Virus record (IMG/VR): IMGVR_UViG_3300006030_000057
Location: 1-34,166 of that record
DNA: 34,166 nucleotides
Reading direction: 5' to 3' (one strand)
DNA from: a virus
Below, piece by piece: positions 4,794 through 12,518 of this stretch (positions within the stretch are counted from its first letter, which is position 1; each line of letters begins with the position of its first letter). The notes under the pieces were generated by a model that was given only the letters and a program-made list of their open reading frames with translations, had not been told where the DNA came from and did no database searches. Both the position numbers and the translations under genes were made by a program.

Positions 4794-6386
4794 ATGGATC
4801 TTCAAGAACTGCTGAACGAGCAGGAGTGGCGGCGTTGTCGTGGCCCTGTGGACGCTGGAGTGAACGAGAAGCTGGACGCTTTCGTCTACTTCTGCACTAC
4901 GTACTGGTCGATCAAGCATCCAGAGCAGGGGCGCATCATGTTCGAGCTGCGTGAGGCGCAGATCGAGACCGTTCGCTCATGGTTGACAAACAGGTATTCG
5001 GTGGTGTTAAAGGCACGCCAGATCGGGTTCTCGACGCTGGCTGCTGCCTACGCGTTCTGGCTGGCGTTCTTCTGGAGTGACCGTTTCATCGTCATGCTGT
5101 CCAAGACGGAGCGTGAAGCAGCGAAACTGCTGTCGAAGTCGAAGTACGGGTTCAAGTTCCTGCCGTCGTGGATGCGCAAGCGTGGACCTCAGGTGGTGTC
5201 GGACAACCAGTTGAAGATGGTGTTCGACAACGACTCGGCTATCGAGTCGCTGCCGTCGAACAACGATCCTGCCCGTGGCGAGTCGGTGTATCTGGTGATT
5301 GTTGACGAGATGGCGTTCCTTCCGAATCCTGATGAGGCGTGGGCGTCGATCGAGCCGATCGCTGACGTCGGTGGTCGGGTGATCTGCCTGTCCACCGCAA
5401 ACGGTGCTGGCAACTTCTTCCACCAGTTGTGGATCGGGTCACAGACGAACACCAACAACTTCAAGGGCATCTTCTGGCCGTGGTCTGCTGGTGACCGCGA
5501 CGACGACTGGTACGAGTCGAAGGTGAAGAACATGCCTGCATGGCAGCTTCATCAGGAGTATCCGAGGAATCCTGATGAGGCGTTCATCATGTCGGGTAAC
5601 CCTGTGTTCGACGTGTCGAAGTTGACGGCGTTGCAGACCGAGGATCCTGTTCGTGGCTACATGAAGTTCACATCTCGCCGTCAGGCCGAGTTCGTCGAGG
5701 CTGTTGACGGCGAGTTGATGGTGTGGGATTTCCCTGCAGAGGGTGGCGTGTACACGATTGGGGCTGACGTCGCCGAAGGCTTGGGCCACGGCGACTACTC
5801 GTCAGCCCACATTGTTGACGCTCGAACTTTGACGGTTGTCGCAGCCTGGCATGGGCATATCGACCCCGATGTGTTCGGCGAGGTGCTGTGCGAGTTGGGC
5901 TGGTGGTACAACGGCTGCCTGATCGGCGTCGAAAACAACGGTCACGGTTTGACCACGTTGAAGTCGATGCAGCGATACGGGTACAAGAACATCTACCGCC
6001 AGCGAAGGCTGGCACAGCGGGTACAGGCTGAGACAGAGATACTCGGCTGGCGCACCACGGCGGCATCGAAGCCGCTGATGGTGGACGAGCTGGCTGGTGC
6101 GCTCCGTGACGAGGAGATCCTGCTGCTCGACATCTACACGATCAATGAGCTGAAGACGTTTGTGCGAGACACGAACGGCAAGATGCACGGCTCGCCGCAT
6201 GATGACCGTGTGATTTCGCTGGCTATCGCATGGCAGATGTTGAAGTTCGTGTGGCTGCCCGACTACGTGTCCGAGGCTCCCCCTCCTCGGTTCTCTCTGT
6301 CGTGGTTCGAGAAGTTCCAGCAGAACAACGATTTGCCGTTCAAACGGGTGCCAATCGGCGCATACAACACCGCAAAGAAGGTGTAA
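4794..6386 (+). CDS. terL: Terminase large subunit
   Basis: 530 residues, a typical length. The ATPase domain has an adenine/Walker A segment 'KARQIGFST' (73-81), Walker B 'LVIVDE' (167-172) and the coupling motif 'STANG' (200-204). The C-terminal RNase H-like nuclease has its acidic residues at D325 ('TIGADVAEGLGHGDYS'), E380 ('IGVENNGHG') and D470/D471 ('HDDRVISLAIAW'). It cuts concatemeric DNA and drives it into the prohead through the portal encoded at 7058. It starts nine bases after the previous gene. All catalytic motifs are intact, so it should be active. Confidence 0.96.
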   Translation: MDLQELLNEQEWRRCRGPVDAGVNEKLDAFVYFCTTYWSIKHPEQGRIMFELREAQIETVRSWLTNRYSVVLKARQIGFSTLAAAYAFWLAFFWSDRFIVMLSKTEREAAKLLSKSKYGFKFLPSWMRKRGPQVVSDNQLKMVFDNDSAIESLPSNNDPARGESVYLVIVDEMAFLPNPDEAWASIEPIADVGGRVICLSTANGAGNFFHQLWIGSQTNTNNFKGIFWPWSAGDRDDDWYESKVKNMPAWQLHQEYPRNPDEAFIMSGNPVFDVSKLTALQTEDPVRGYMKFTSRRQAEFVEAVDGELMVWDFPAEGGVYTIGADVAEGLGHGDYSSAHIVDARTLTVVAAWHGHIDPDVFGEVLCELGWWYNGCLIGVENNGHGLTTLKSMQRYGYKNIYRQRRLAQRVQAETEILGWRTTAASKPLMVDELAGALRDEEILLLDIYTINELKTFVRDTNGKMHGSPHDDRVISLAIAWQMLKFVWLPDYVSEAPPPRFSLSWFEKFQQNNDLPFKRVPIGAYNTAKKV

Positions 6387-6404
6387 CGGCACCCGCTTGT
6401 GGTG

Positions 6405-6635
6405 ATGGGTTCCGTTTCGTGCACTGAATGCGGGCAGACGTTCTCGTTCGATGTTCTTCCTCGACGAGGTGCTGTCTGTTTCCGCTGTCACATCAAGTCA
6501 ATCCGTCTCGGGTTCGTAGAAACCAAGGAGGTGTTCCACGGGCCGACGCACGCTGAACGGCGGGCGGAAATCGAGCGTGACGCCAAGACGAACGGTATCG
6601 AGATCGAGCGACTGCCATCCAAGGTGTGGGTGTGA
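6405..6635 (+). CDS. Small zinc-ribbon protein
   Basis: 76 residues from ATG 6405; two GTG codons immediately upstream are alternative starts. Four cysteines form two knuckles, C6-x2-C9 ('CTEC') and C25-x2-C28 ('CFRC'), about 15 residues apart, a classic zinc ribbon. The rest is charged and helical. Small Zn-ribbon proteins are common between terminase and portal in related phages; their function is not established. The stop at 6635 almost touches the next start. Confidence 0.75.
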   Translation: MGSVSCTECGQTFSFDVLPRRGAVCFRCHIKSIRLGFVETKEVFHGPTHAERRAEIERDAKTNGIEIERLPSKVWV

Positions 6636-6636
6636 C

Positions 6637-6882
6637 GTGGGCTGGCTGGAAGCCGCGACAGCGGTCGCTGTCGCGTTGATCGGTGGCCCGCTGATCCTGC
6701 TGTTGAAGCGGATTGATCGTCGGAACACCACACAGCATGCAGCAGCTCAGGCGGAGCGGATCTCGTCGAGGAACGAGATGCGGGATCACATGAACCGCAT
6801 CGAGGAGAAAGTGGATGGTGTGACTGGTTTGGTGGCTGATCACCTGGCTTTTCACGCCCACAACAAGGAGGGGTCGGAATGA
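6637..6882 (+). CDS. Membrane-anchored coiled-coil protein, holin-associated
   Basis: 81 residues from GTG 6637. One transmembrane helix (about 4-24, 'AATAVAVALIGGPLILLL') is followed by Lys/Arg and a helical, probably coiled-coil tail ('NRIEEKVDGVTGLVADHL'). An in-frame ATG further upstream (6577) would overlap the Zn-ribbon gene and add a Cys/Arg-rich segment, so the GTG was chosen. It overlaps the next small membrane gene by ATGA. By context it may be a second holin or antiholin-like partner. An attachment or virion role is possible. Confidence 0.7.
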   Translation: MGWLEAATAVAVALIGGPLILLLKRIDRRNTTQHAAAQAERISSRNEMRDHMNRIEEKVDGVTGLVADHLAFHAHNKEGSE

Positions 6883-7058
6883 CGTACAAAGAGGCTTTTC
6901 GGCGGGCGGTGGCAACCTTCATCGCTGGCGCTACTGCCGCGCCGTTGACCGCTGCAGCGTTCAACGTGTCGTTCTTCAAGGCTGCTGGTGTCGCAGGCCT
7001 GATCGCAGTCTGGAACTTCGCTGGCCGCGCAGTCCAGGCGTGGAACATCGGTGACTGA
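6879..7058 (+). CDS. r1t-type small holin
   Basis: 59 residues starting MTYKEAFRRAVATFIAGATA. The pattern of a basic amphipathic start, a hydrophobic Ala-rich segment, a short polar turn ('AFNVSFFKAAGVAGLIAVWNF') and a second hydrophobic segment resembles r1t-like holins of actinophages. It would form pores in the cytoplasmic membrane to time lysis. GGAGGGGTCGGA precedes the ATG. The start overlaps the previous stop (ATGA) and its TGA overlaps the portal ATG (TGATG). It is unusually far from the endolysin at 26156. Confidence 0.7.
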   Translation: MTYKEAFRRAVATFIAGATAAPLTAAAFNVSFFKAAGVAGLIAVWNFAGRAVQAWNIGD

Positions 7059-8842
7059 TGGCGCGTCCTTCGAACGCTGAGATCCTTCAGCGATACCAGA
7101 CGAAGATCAAGAAGTCCCGCAAGTGGCGGGACGACGAGGATTACGACGACACGTGGCGTCGTCTGATCCGCCTGTACCGAGGGCGGCACTACGAGTACTT
7201 CTCGGAGGAAGACAGGCTGCTGGTCAACATCTGCTTCTCGACGGTCAACGTGATCGCCCCGTCGGTTGCGGTGAACCATCCGAAGATCACTGTCGGTGCC
7301 GTCAAACCCGACGATGCCCCGAAGGCGATCATCACTGAAGCGGTGGTGAACTACTGGTGGCGTCACTACAAGGTGAAGCCCCAGTTCAGGCGTGCAGTCA
7401 AGGACTTCCTGATCGTCGGGCACGGTTGGTTGAAGTGCGGCTACCGCTACATCGAGGAGCAAGATGTCGCAGACGGGGACGAGTACTCGGATCCCGCCGC
7501 AAAGGGAAACGAGGTCACCCCAACGATCACGGTTGTCGAGGACAGGCCATTCGTTGAGCGTGTCTCCCCGTTCGACGTGTTCGTTGACCCTGATGCCACG
7601 TCGATGGATGACATCGGCTGGATCGCTCAGCGAATCCGCCGATCGTTGAAGGAAGTGAAGGCAGATCAGCGGTACTCGAAGAAGGCCCGCGAGGTGGCAT
7701 CGCCAACCTCGTGGCGCAAGACCGTGTACGACGGCTCCACCACTGACGTGTATGACACCGATGAGGGGTATGTCGAGGTGTGGGAGTTCTACGACATCAA
7801 GAAGAAGACGGTGTCGTCGTTCCTTGATTCGTCGGAGCATTTCCTGATTGCTCCACGTCCGATGCCGTACGCCTTTGGTCATCCGTTCGTGATGATCCGC
7901 AACTACGACGTCCCTGACGAGTTCTACCCGATCGGTGACCTAGAGGCGATCGAACCGTTGCAGCGTGAGCTGAACGAGACCCGTTCGCAGATGATGAACC
8001 ACCGTAAGCGGTATGCGCGCAAGTACCTGTACCGCGAGTCGTCGTTCGACGGCGACGGGCGTGCCGCCCTCGAGTCGGACGTCGACAACGAGATGGTGCC
8101 CGTGAAGGGCGATGGCCCGCTGTCTGAGGCTGTGGTGCCGATGCCTGCAGTGATCACTCCGCCCGAGTTCTACAACCAGTCGTCGATGATCAAGGACGAT
8201 GTGATCTCGACGACGGGTGTGTCCGAGTACATGCAGGGTCAGATGCCTGAGATCCGCCGTACGGCGACAGAAGCGGGCATCATCGCTGACGCCTCGAACG
8301 CCCGTGCTGCAGACAAGTTGGCGATCATCGAGCAGTCAATCTCGGATGTGGCCTACAGGATGGTGGCTCTCGCCCAGCAGTTTATGACTGGTGAGCAGGT
8401 GGCCCGTATCACTGGACGAGATGGTGAGCCGCTGTGGGTGACGTTCGATCCTGACTACATCGCTGGCGAGTTCGACTTTGAGGTCGAGGGCGGTTCAACG
8501 CAGCCGAACAACGAGTCATTTCGTCGCCAGTCTGCTCTGCAGATGGTCGACGCAATGGCACCGTTCATCCAGATGGGTGTCGTGGATCCACGTCAGCTCG
8601 TCACCCATGTGCTGCAGTTCGGTTTCGGGGTGAAGAACCCTGACAGCTTCCTCGCTCAGCAGCCGATGGCACCCGACCAGCAGGTGCCGCCCGACCAGCA
8701 GGCGCTGCCACCTGGTGCACCGATGCCCCCCGACCAGCAGATGCCGCCGCAGGATCCTGCTGCGGCAGGTATTCCGCCAGAGTTGATGCAGATGCTCATG
8801 GCTGGCGGAGGTCAGGGTGTAACGGGCATTCCTTCCATGTAG
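7058..8842 (+). CDS. Portal protein
   Basis: 594 residues. The N-terminal half has the portal-type lead ('WRRLIRLYRGRHYEYF', 'LLVNICFSTVNVIAPSVAV'), a wing segment with 'VERVSPFDVFVDPDATSMDD', and the long helical region near 'PLQRELNETRSQMMNHRKRY'. Beyond about residue 535 the sequence is a Pro/Gln tail with repeated PPDQQ units. Twelve copies form the DNA channel at the capsid vertex and dock the terminase. Its length and its place between terminase and scaffold fit. The Gln/Pro tail may contact the adaptor or DNA and could vary in copy number between relatives. Confidence 0.92.
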   Translation: MARPSNAEILQRYQTKIKKSRKWRDDEDYDDTWRRLIRLYRGRHYEYFSEEDRLLVNICFSTVNVIAPSVAVNHPKITVGAVKPDDAPKAIITEAVVNYWWRHYKVKPQFRRAVKDFLIVGHGWLKCGYRYIEEQDVADGDEYSDPAAKGNEVTPTITVVEDRPFVERVSPFDVFVDPDATSMDDIGWIAQRIRRSLKEVKADQRYSKKAREVASPTSWRKTVYDGSTTDVYDTDEGYVEVWEFYDIKKKTVSSFLDSSEHFLIAPRPMPYAFGHPFVMIRNYDVPDEFYPIGDLEAIEPLQRELNETRSQMMNHRKRYARKYLYRESSFDGDGRAALESDVDNEMVPVKGDGPLSEAVVPMPAVITPPEFYNQSSMIKDDVISTTGVSEYMQGQMPEIRRTATEAGIIADASNARAADKLAIIEQSISDVAYRMVALAQQFMTGEQVARITGRDGEPLWVTFDPDYIAGEFDFEVEGGSTQPNNESFRRQSALQMVDAMAPFIQMGVVDPRQLVTHVLQFGFGVKNPDSFLAQQPMAPDQQVPPDQQALPPGAPMPPDQQMPPQDPAAAGIPPELMQMLMAGGGQGVTGIPSM

Positions 8843-8870
8843 AGCAACCCGCGAGGACTCTAGGAGAAGA

Positions 8871-9692
8871 ATGAGCGACGAATACGTCGATGTTGATGTC
8901 CAAACCGAAGCCCCCGACTTGGGACAAGCAGACGTGTCGGACGGTGCCGAGACAGCGGATGTACCCATCCTCGAACTCGACCAGTACAGGGACTACCGAG
9001 TGCCTGTCAAGATCGAGGGGCAGGAAGACTACGTTCCGTTGACCGAGGCGGTCGCTGGCTACCAGCGTCAAGCGGACTACACCCGCAAGACACAGGAGCT
9101 GGCACAGCAGCGGAACGATCTCGGCTGGGCAAGTGCCATCAAGGCAGCTCTCGAGCAAGATCCCGAAGGAACCCTCCATCTCCTGTCGGCGCACTACGGG
9201 GTCAACCCGCAGCCCGCACCGCAGCAGGCGCAGAAGCCAGCCAGCGACCCGTTCGATGACTGGATGAGCGATGATCCGTGGGATTCCCCGAAGCAGAGTC
9301 AGCAGCAAGTGGATCCTCGTTATGAGGAGATCGCGACACGGCTGGCTCGGATCGAGCAGGAGCGTGCGGATGCGACCTTGCGCAGCGAGGTAGCGAGGCT
9401 GCAGGCAACTTATGCCGACTTCAATCCGCAGGAAGTGGTGGCTCATGCGCTTCGCATGAACACCACGGATCTGGAAACCGCATACAAGCAGATCGCGTTC
9501 GACAAGGTGTTTGCCGAGAGGCAGCAGTTGGCCGAACAGGTGCGCCAAGCGCAGGCGCAGCGCACCGCCAAGCAGGAAGCGTCAATCATCTCGGGCGGGT
9601 CGACCGTTCAGGGTGGCGGTTTGGACGGAGTCGGTGAAGTCCGTTCCATCGCAGAAGCTTGGGCTGCCGCAAAGCGACAGCTCAGCAAGTAA
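8871..9692 (+). CDS. Capsid scaffolding protein
   Basis: 273 residues, acidic at the N-terminus and highly helical, with coiled-coil-prone Gln/Glu/Ala-rich stretches ('RQADYTRKTQELAQQRND', 'RLARIEQERADATL', 'FAERQQLAEQVRQAQAQR'). The motif 'YVPLTEAVAGYQRQADYTRKTQEL' is typical of actinophage scaffolds. It would template prohead assembly and then exit. TAGGAG lies just before the ATG. It is located between portal and capsid, as in most tailed phages. No protease motif is seen. Confidence 0.88.
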   Translation: MSDEYVDVDVQTEAPDLGQADVSDGAETADVPILELDQYRDYRVPVKIEGQEDYVPLTEAVAGYQRQADYTRKTQELAQQRNDLGWASAIKAALEQDPEGTLHLLSAHYGVNPQPAPQQAQKPASDPFDDWMSDDPWDSPKQSQQQVDPRYEEIATRLARIEQERADATLRSEVARLQATYADFNPQEVVAHALRMNTTDLETAYKQIAFDKVFAERQQLAEQVRQAQAQRTAKQEASIISGGSTVQGGGLDGVGEVRSIAEAWAAAKRQLSK

Positions 9693-9710
9693 CCCAACAA
9701 GGAGGCCCCC

Positions 9711-10643
9711 GTGGCTGGAAACCCGAACTTCGACGCCCTGCTGTCGACGACACTTCAGAACTACCAGAAGCGACTCACCGACAACGTCTTCACCGACCGA
9801 GTGCTCACCTGGTACCTCACCGACAAGAACCGCGTCCGTAAGGAGAGCGGTGGCACCAAGATCATCGAGCCGCTCATCTACGCTCAGAACTCGACGGTCG
9901 GCTCGTACTCGGGCTACGACACGATCAGCCTGACGCCGCAGGACGGCATGTCGGCTGCCGAGTTCGACTGGAAGCAGATCGCCGTGTCGATCGCCATCTC
10001 GGGCATCGAGGAAGCGAAGAACAACGGCGAGCAGGCTGTCCTGAACCTCCTCGAGGCGAAGGTGATGCAGGCCGAGGAGTCGCTGAAGCAGAAGTTCAAC
10101 ACCATGTTCTTCGCCGATGGCACTGGCAACAGCGCCAAGGACTGGAACGGTCTTGGCAACCTGATCGAGAGCGGCAACACGGTCGGCGGCATCGACGGCT
10201 CGACCAACGCCTTCTGGAACTCCTACGAGGAGAACACGGCTGGCGCTCTGACCGAGGCCTATCTGCGCACTGGCTACAACAGTGTGTCGGTTGGCAACGA
10301 TCAGCCCGACATGATCCTGACCACTCGTGCCCTGTTCGAGAAGTACGAGGCTCTGCTCACCCCGCAGGTGCGCTACTCGGACGTCAAGATGGCGAACCTC
10401 GGGTTCCAGAACCTGATGTTCAAGGGCGCTCCCGTGGTGTTCGATGTGGACTGCACCGCTGGTGTTGTGTACTTCCTGAACAGCAAGTACATCTCGCTGG
10501 TCGGCCACTCGGACAAGTGGTTCACGCAGACCCAGTTCGTGCGTCCCGAGAACATGGATGCCCGCTACGCGCTGATCTTGGCGTACGGCAACCTGACGGT
10601 TCGGAACCGCAAGAAGCTGGGCAAGCTGACTGCCAAGACCTGA
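9711..10643 (+). CDS. Major capsid protein, HK97-like fold
   Basis: 310 residues from a GTG preceded by AAGGAGG, the strongest ribosome site in the block, as expected for the most abundant virion protein. The sequence has the outline of HK97-fold capsids that lack a processed N-terminal delta domain: an N-arm ('TDNVFTDRVLTWYLTDKNRV'), E-loop region ('IIEPLIYAQNSTVGSYSGYD'), long spine helix ('EEAKNNGEQAVLNLLEAKVMQAEESLKQKF') and A-domain. The family was recognised by pattern and context. It directly follows the scaffold and is followed by a strong hairpin. Confidence 0.93.
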   Translation: MAGNPNFDALLSTTLQNYQKRLTDNVFTDRVLTWYLTDKNRVRKESGGTKIIEPLIYAQNSTVGSYSGYDTISLTPQDGMSAAEFDWKQIAVSIAISGIEEAKNNGEQAVLNLLEAKVMQAEESLKQKFNTMFFADGTGNSAKDWNGLGNLIESGNTVGGIDGSTNAFWNSYEENTAGALTEAYLRTGYNSVSVGNDQPDMILTTRALFEKYEALLTPQVRYSDVKMANLGFQNLMFKGAPVVFDVDCTAGVVYFLNSKYISLVGHSDKWFTQTQFVRPENMDARYALILAYGNLTVRNRKKLGKLTAKT

Positions 10644-10655
10644 CAGGTGGGCTAG

Positions 10656-10678
10656 GGGTGGGGGCTAGTCCCCCACCC
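10656..10678 (+). terminator. Strong GC hairpin after the capsid gene
   Basis: GGGTGGGGG (10656-10664) and CCCCCACCC (10670-10678) form a perfect 9-bp stem around CTAGT, 13 bases after the capsid stop. No T-run follows. It could partly terminate or protect the abundant capsid message while allowing read-through to the adaptor genes. Confidence 0.6.
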
Positions 10679-10700
10679 TGCTGCCCGTAGAGGGGACGTA

Positions 10701-10976
10701 ATGGTCATCAAACGGGGTAACGAAACTTTCGCTGGCTACAACAAGCCGAAGCGCACTCCTGGTCATCCGACGAAGTCTCATGCGGTGTTGGCTAAGAGCG
10801 GTTCTGAGGTGAAGTTGATCAGGTTCGGCCAGCAGGGTGTTTCTGGTTCTCCGAAGAAGGCTGGCGAGTCTGCTGCTTATCGTGAGCGGCGTGAGTCCTT
10901 CAAGGCTCGTCATGCGAAGAACATCAGTAAGGGCAACATGTCAGCGGCCTATTGGGCAGACAAGGTGAAGTGGTGA
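10701..10976 (+). CDS. Small basic conserved phage protein (FGQQG / YWADKVKW type)
   Basis: 91 residues, strongly basic. Landmarks are 'FAGYNKPKRTPGHPTKSHAVLAK', 'IRFGQQGVSGSPKKAGESAAYRERRESFKARHAKNI' and the ending 'MSAAYWADKVKW'. This arrangement is widespread in aquatic phages, usually near portal or capsid genes, with no experimentally known function that I can name. The charge suggests DNA or RNA binding, possibly inside the head. Its stop overlaps a possible GTG start of the next gene. Confidence 0.8.
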   Translation: MVIKRGNETFAGYNKPKRTPGHPTKSHAVLAKSGSEVKLIRFGQQGVSGSPKKAGESAAYRERRESFKARHAKNISKGNMSAAYWADKVKW

Positions 10977-10978
10977 TC

Positions 10979-11593
10979 ATGGCAGTCAAGTGGTCTTCAG
11001 GAACTCGCATGGGTGAAGCGGCCCGCAACGGTCGCGGTAAGGCTCCGACCCCCCGTATGGGGGAGGGTGCTCGGAGCGGTACGGGTCGTGCACCTTCCCG
11101 TCAGGGCGAGAGTGCTCGAAGCGGCAGCGGCAAGGCACCCACCACCCGCATGGGTGAGGGCGCACGTTCTGGTGGCAGCCGCATCACTCCTCCCCCGCCG
11201 CGCGGTGAAGCAGCCCGCAACGGGACTGGCCGTGCAGGTCAGACCCGTCAGGGTGAAAGCGCACGTGGCGGTTCTGGCCGCGCGCCGTCGACCCGTATGG
11301 GAGAGGGTGCCCGTGGCGGCAGCGGCAAGGCACCCACCACCCGCATGGGTGAGGGTGCCCGTGGCGGCGGCGGTACGACGATCCGCAAGCCAGCAACTGC
11401 TCCCGCCCGTAAGTACCCCGAGGGGCCGAGTACTCGAGCGCAGAACCTGCAAGCACTTGAGCGTGCTGGTCGCTCAGCACTTGCTGCAAAGGGCATCTCG
11501 CCTACCAATCCGAACTACAACGCGGCGCGCCAACGTCAGAATGCTGCACTGGTGGCATTGGCTCAGTCACGTAAGAGTGGTCGGTCGCGCTGA
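10979..11593 (+). CDS. Arg/Gly repeat protein with eight 16-residue repeats
   Basis: About 204 residues from ATG 10979; a GTG at 10973 that overlaps the previous stop is an alternative. Residues about 9-140 are eight tandem units of roughly 15-17 residues with the consensus TRMGEGARGGSGKAP. Variants include 'SRQGESARSGSGKAP' and 'PPPRGEAARNGTGRAG'. The unit is about 48 bp in DNA. A Pro-rich linker and a helical tail ('SALAAKGISPTNPNYNAARQ') follow. It is basic and almost certainly disordered in the repeats. I recognise no family. By position (after capsid, before adaptor) it may be a DNA-compacting head protein or a capsid accessory. Confidence 0.78.
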   Translation: MAVKWSSGTRMGEAARNGRGKAPTPRMGEGARSGTGRAPSRQGESARSGSGKAPTTRMGEGARSGGSRITPPPPRGEAARNGTGRAGQTRQGESARGGSGRAPSTRMGEGARGGSGKAPTTRMGEGARGGGGTTIRKPATAPARKYPEGPSTRAQNLQALERAGRSALAAKGISPTNPNYNAARQRQNAALVALAQSRKSGRSR

Positions 11594-11619
11594 TTGCGTA
11601 ACGCTCACGCCTACAGGTG

Positions 11620-11862
11620 ATGAGCAGAGAAGTAGCCCCCGCCATGTCCCTCTACGGTGTCGCCTACGCTCAGGTCGGTCGTGCCGCATCCGAGTACGCA
11701 GGCCGAGAGGTGCAGCGTGCTTGGCACAGCGGTATCGAGTTCACTGGGCACACCGCCTGCCGTGCGAACAACGAAACCTGCACTGCTCCTCGAGCGAAGG
11801 GTACCGACTACTGCATCGGCCATCTGCGTGCTGCAGCAAAGCAGCAGGCGGATGAGAAGTGA
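11620..11862 (+). CDS. Small Cys/His zinc-binding protein
   Basis: 80 residues from ATG 11620; GTG 11617 and ATG 11644 are alternatives. C47, C54, C65 and H68 lie in 'ACRANNETCTAPRAKGTDYCIGHLR', the C-x6-C-x10-C-x2-H layout of a small putative zinc-binding family seen in phages and bacterial accessory DNA (similar to DUF5763-type motifs, by memory). The N-terminal half is helical. Its TGA overlaps the GTG of the adaptor gene. Role unknown; it may be structural. Confidence 0.65.
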   Translation: MSREVAPAMSLYGVAYAQVGRAASEYAGREVQRAWHSGIEFTGHTACRANNETCTAPRAKGTDYCIGHLRAAAKQQADEK

Positions 11863-12518
11863 ACCGTCTCGATGTTCGTGCCAAGGCTCGAGCGATCACT
11901 GAACTGACCGTTGATGACGTGTCGGATGAGATCATCGACATGTACGCCCGTGACGGGTATGAGCGCATCATCAACATGGAACGCCGTTGGCCGTTCTTCG
12001 AAACCACGGTGACGTTCAGTGCATCAATCGGCGACGACGAGTATCCGATGTCGGCAATCTCGGATCTTCGTGAGATCACGTCGATTGTCGATGCTCAGAG
12101 CGGCAATCGTCTCGATCTGATCGGGTACGAGCAAGGCGAGGATGTGTGGGCGAACGCCAGCAGTGGACGTCCACAGCATTGGTCGCTGTGGGCGTACTCG
12201 GTGAAGTTGTGGCCTTCTCCCGATTCGGCGTACTCGTACAGGGTTCGTGGCTATCGGAAGGCTGCCGATTGGTGGGAGTCGGATGGCACCGAGATTGATG
12301 CCGACGAGCGGCTGCATGCCGCTGTCGTCTACTACGTGCTGTCGCGCCTCTACCAGCTGCAGGAAGACATCGAGATGTCGAACTTCTATGCGGCGACGTT
12401 TGCCGAGTCGGCAAAGTCTGCGCATGCGGACATCATGCGTGCCCCGAACCAGCGTCCGCTGGTGCTGAATCAGGGTGTCCCGTTTGGGCCGAACTCGTTT
12501 GCGCGCTATCTGGCCTGA
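11859..12518 (+). CDS. Head-tail adaptor protein
   Basis: 219 residues from GTG 11859 (GTGA overlap). The helical N-terminus 'YARDGYERIINMERRWPFFE' and later 'RLHAAVVYYVLSRLYQLQED' match podovirus connector/adaptor proteins that extend the portal channel (gp4/tubular-A-like by pattern). It is followed by the nozzle-like protein with a one-base TGATG overlap, the normal adaptor-nozzle pairing. It joins the portal to the short tail. Confidence 0.75.
   Translation: MNRLDVRAKARAITELTVDDVSDEIIDMYARDGYERIINMERRWPFFETTVTFSASIGDDEYPMSAISDLREITSIVDAQSGNRLDLIGYEQGEDVWANASSGRPQHWSLWAYSVKLWPSPDSAYSYRVRGYRKAADWWESDGTEIDADERLHAAVVYYVLSRLYQLQEDIEMSNFYAATFAESAKSAHADIMRAPNQRPLVLNQGVPFGPNSFARYLA

Noticed and set aside
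6488-7882. 464-codon minus-strand frame across the Zn-ribbon, holin and portal genes
   Set aside because: Spans several real plus-strand genes and their junctions, with no recognisable domain or ribosome site.
9582-10508. 308-codon minus-strand frame antisense to the capsid gene
   Set aside because: The capsid gene has strong family and context support; the antisense frame is Val/Arg-rich shadow.
11000-11400. Regular repeats resembling a CRISPR array
   Set aside because: The repeats are in frame, about 48 bp, with coding variation and no spacers, so they encode a repeat protein.
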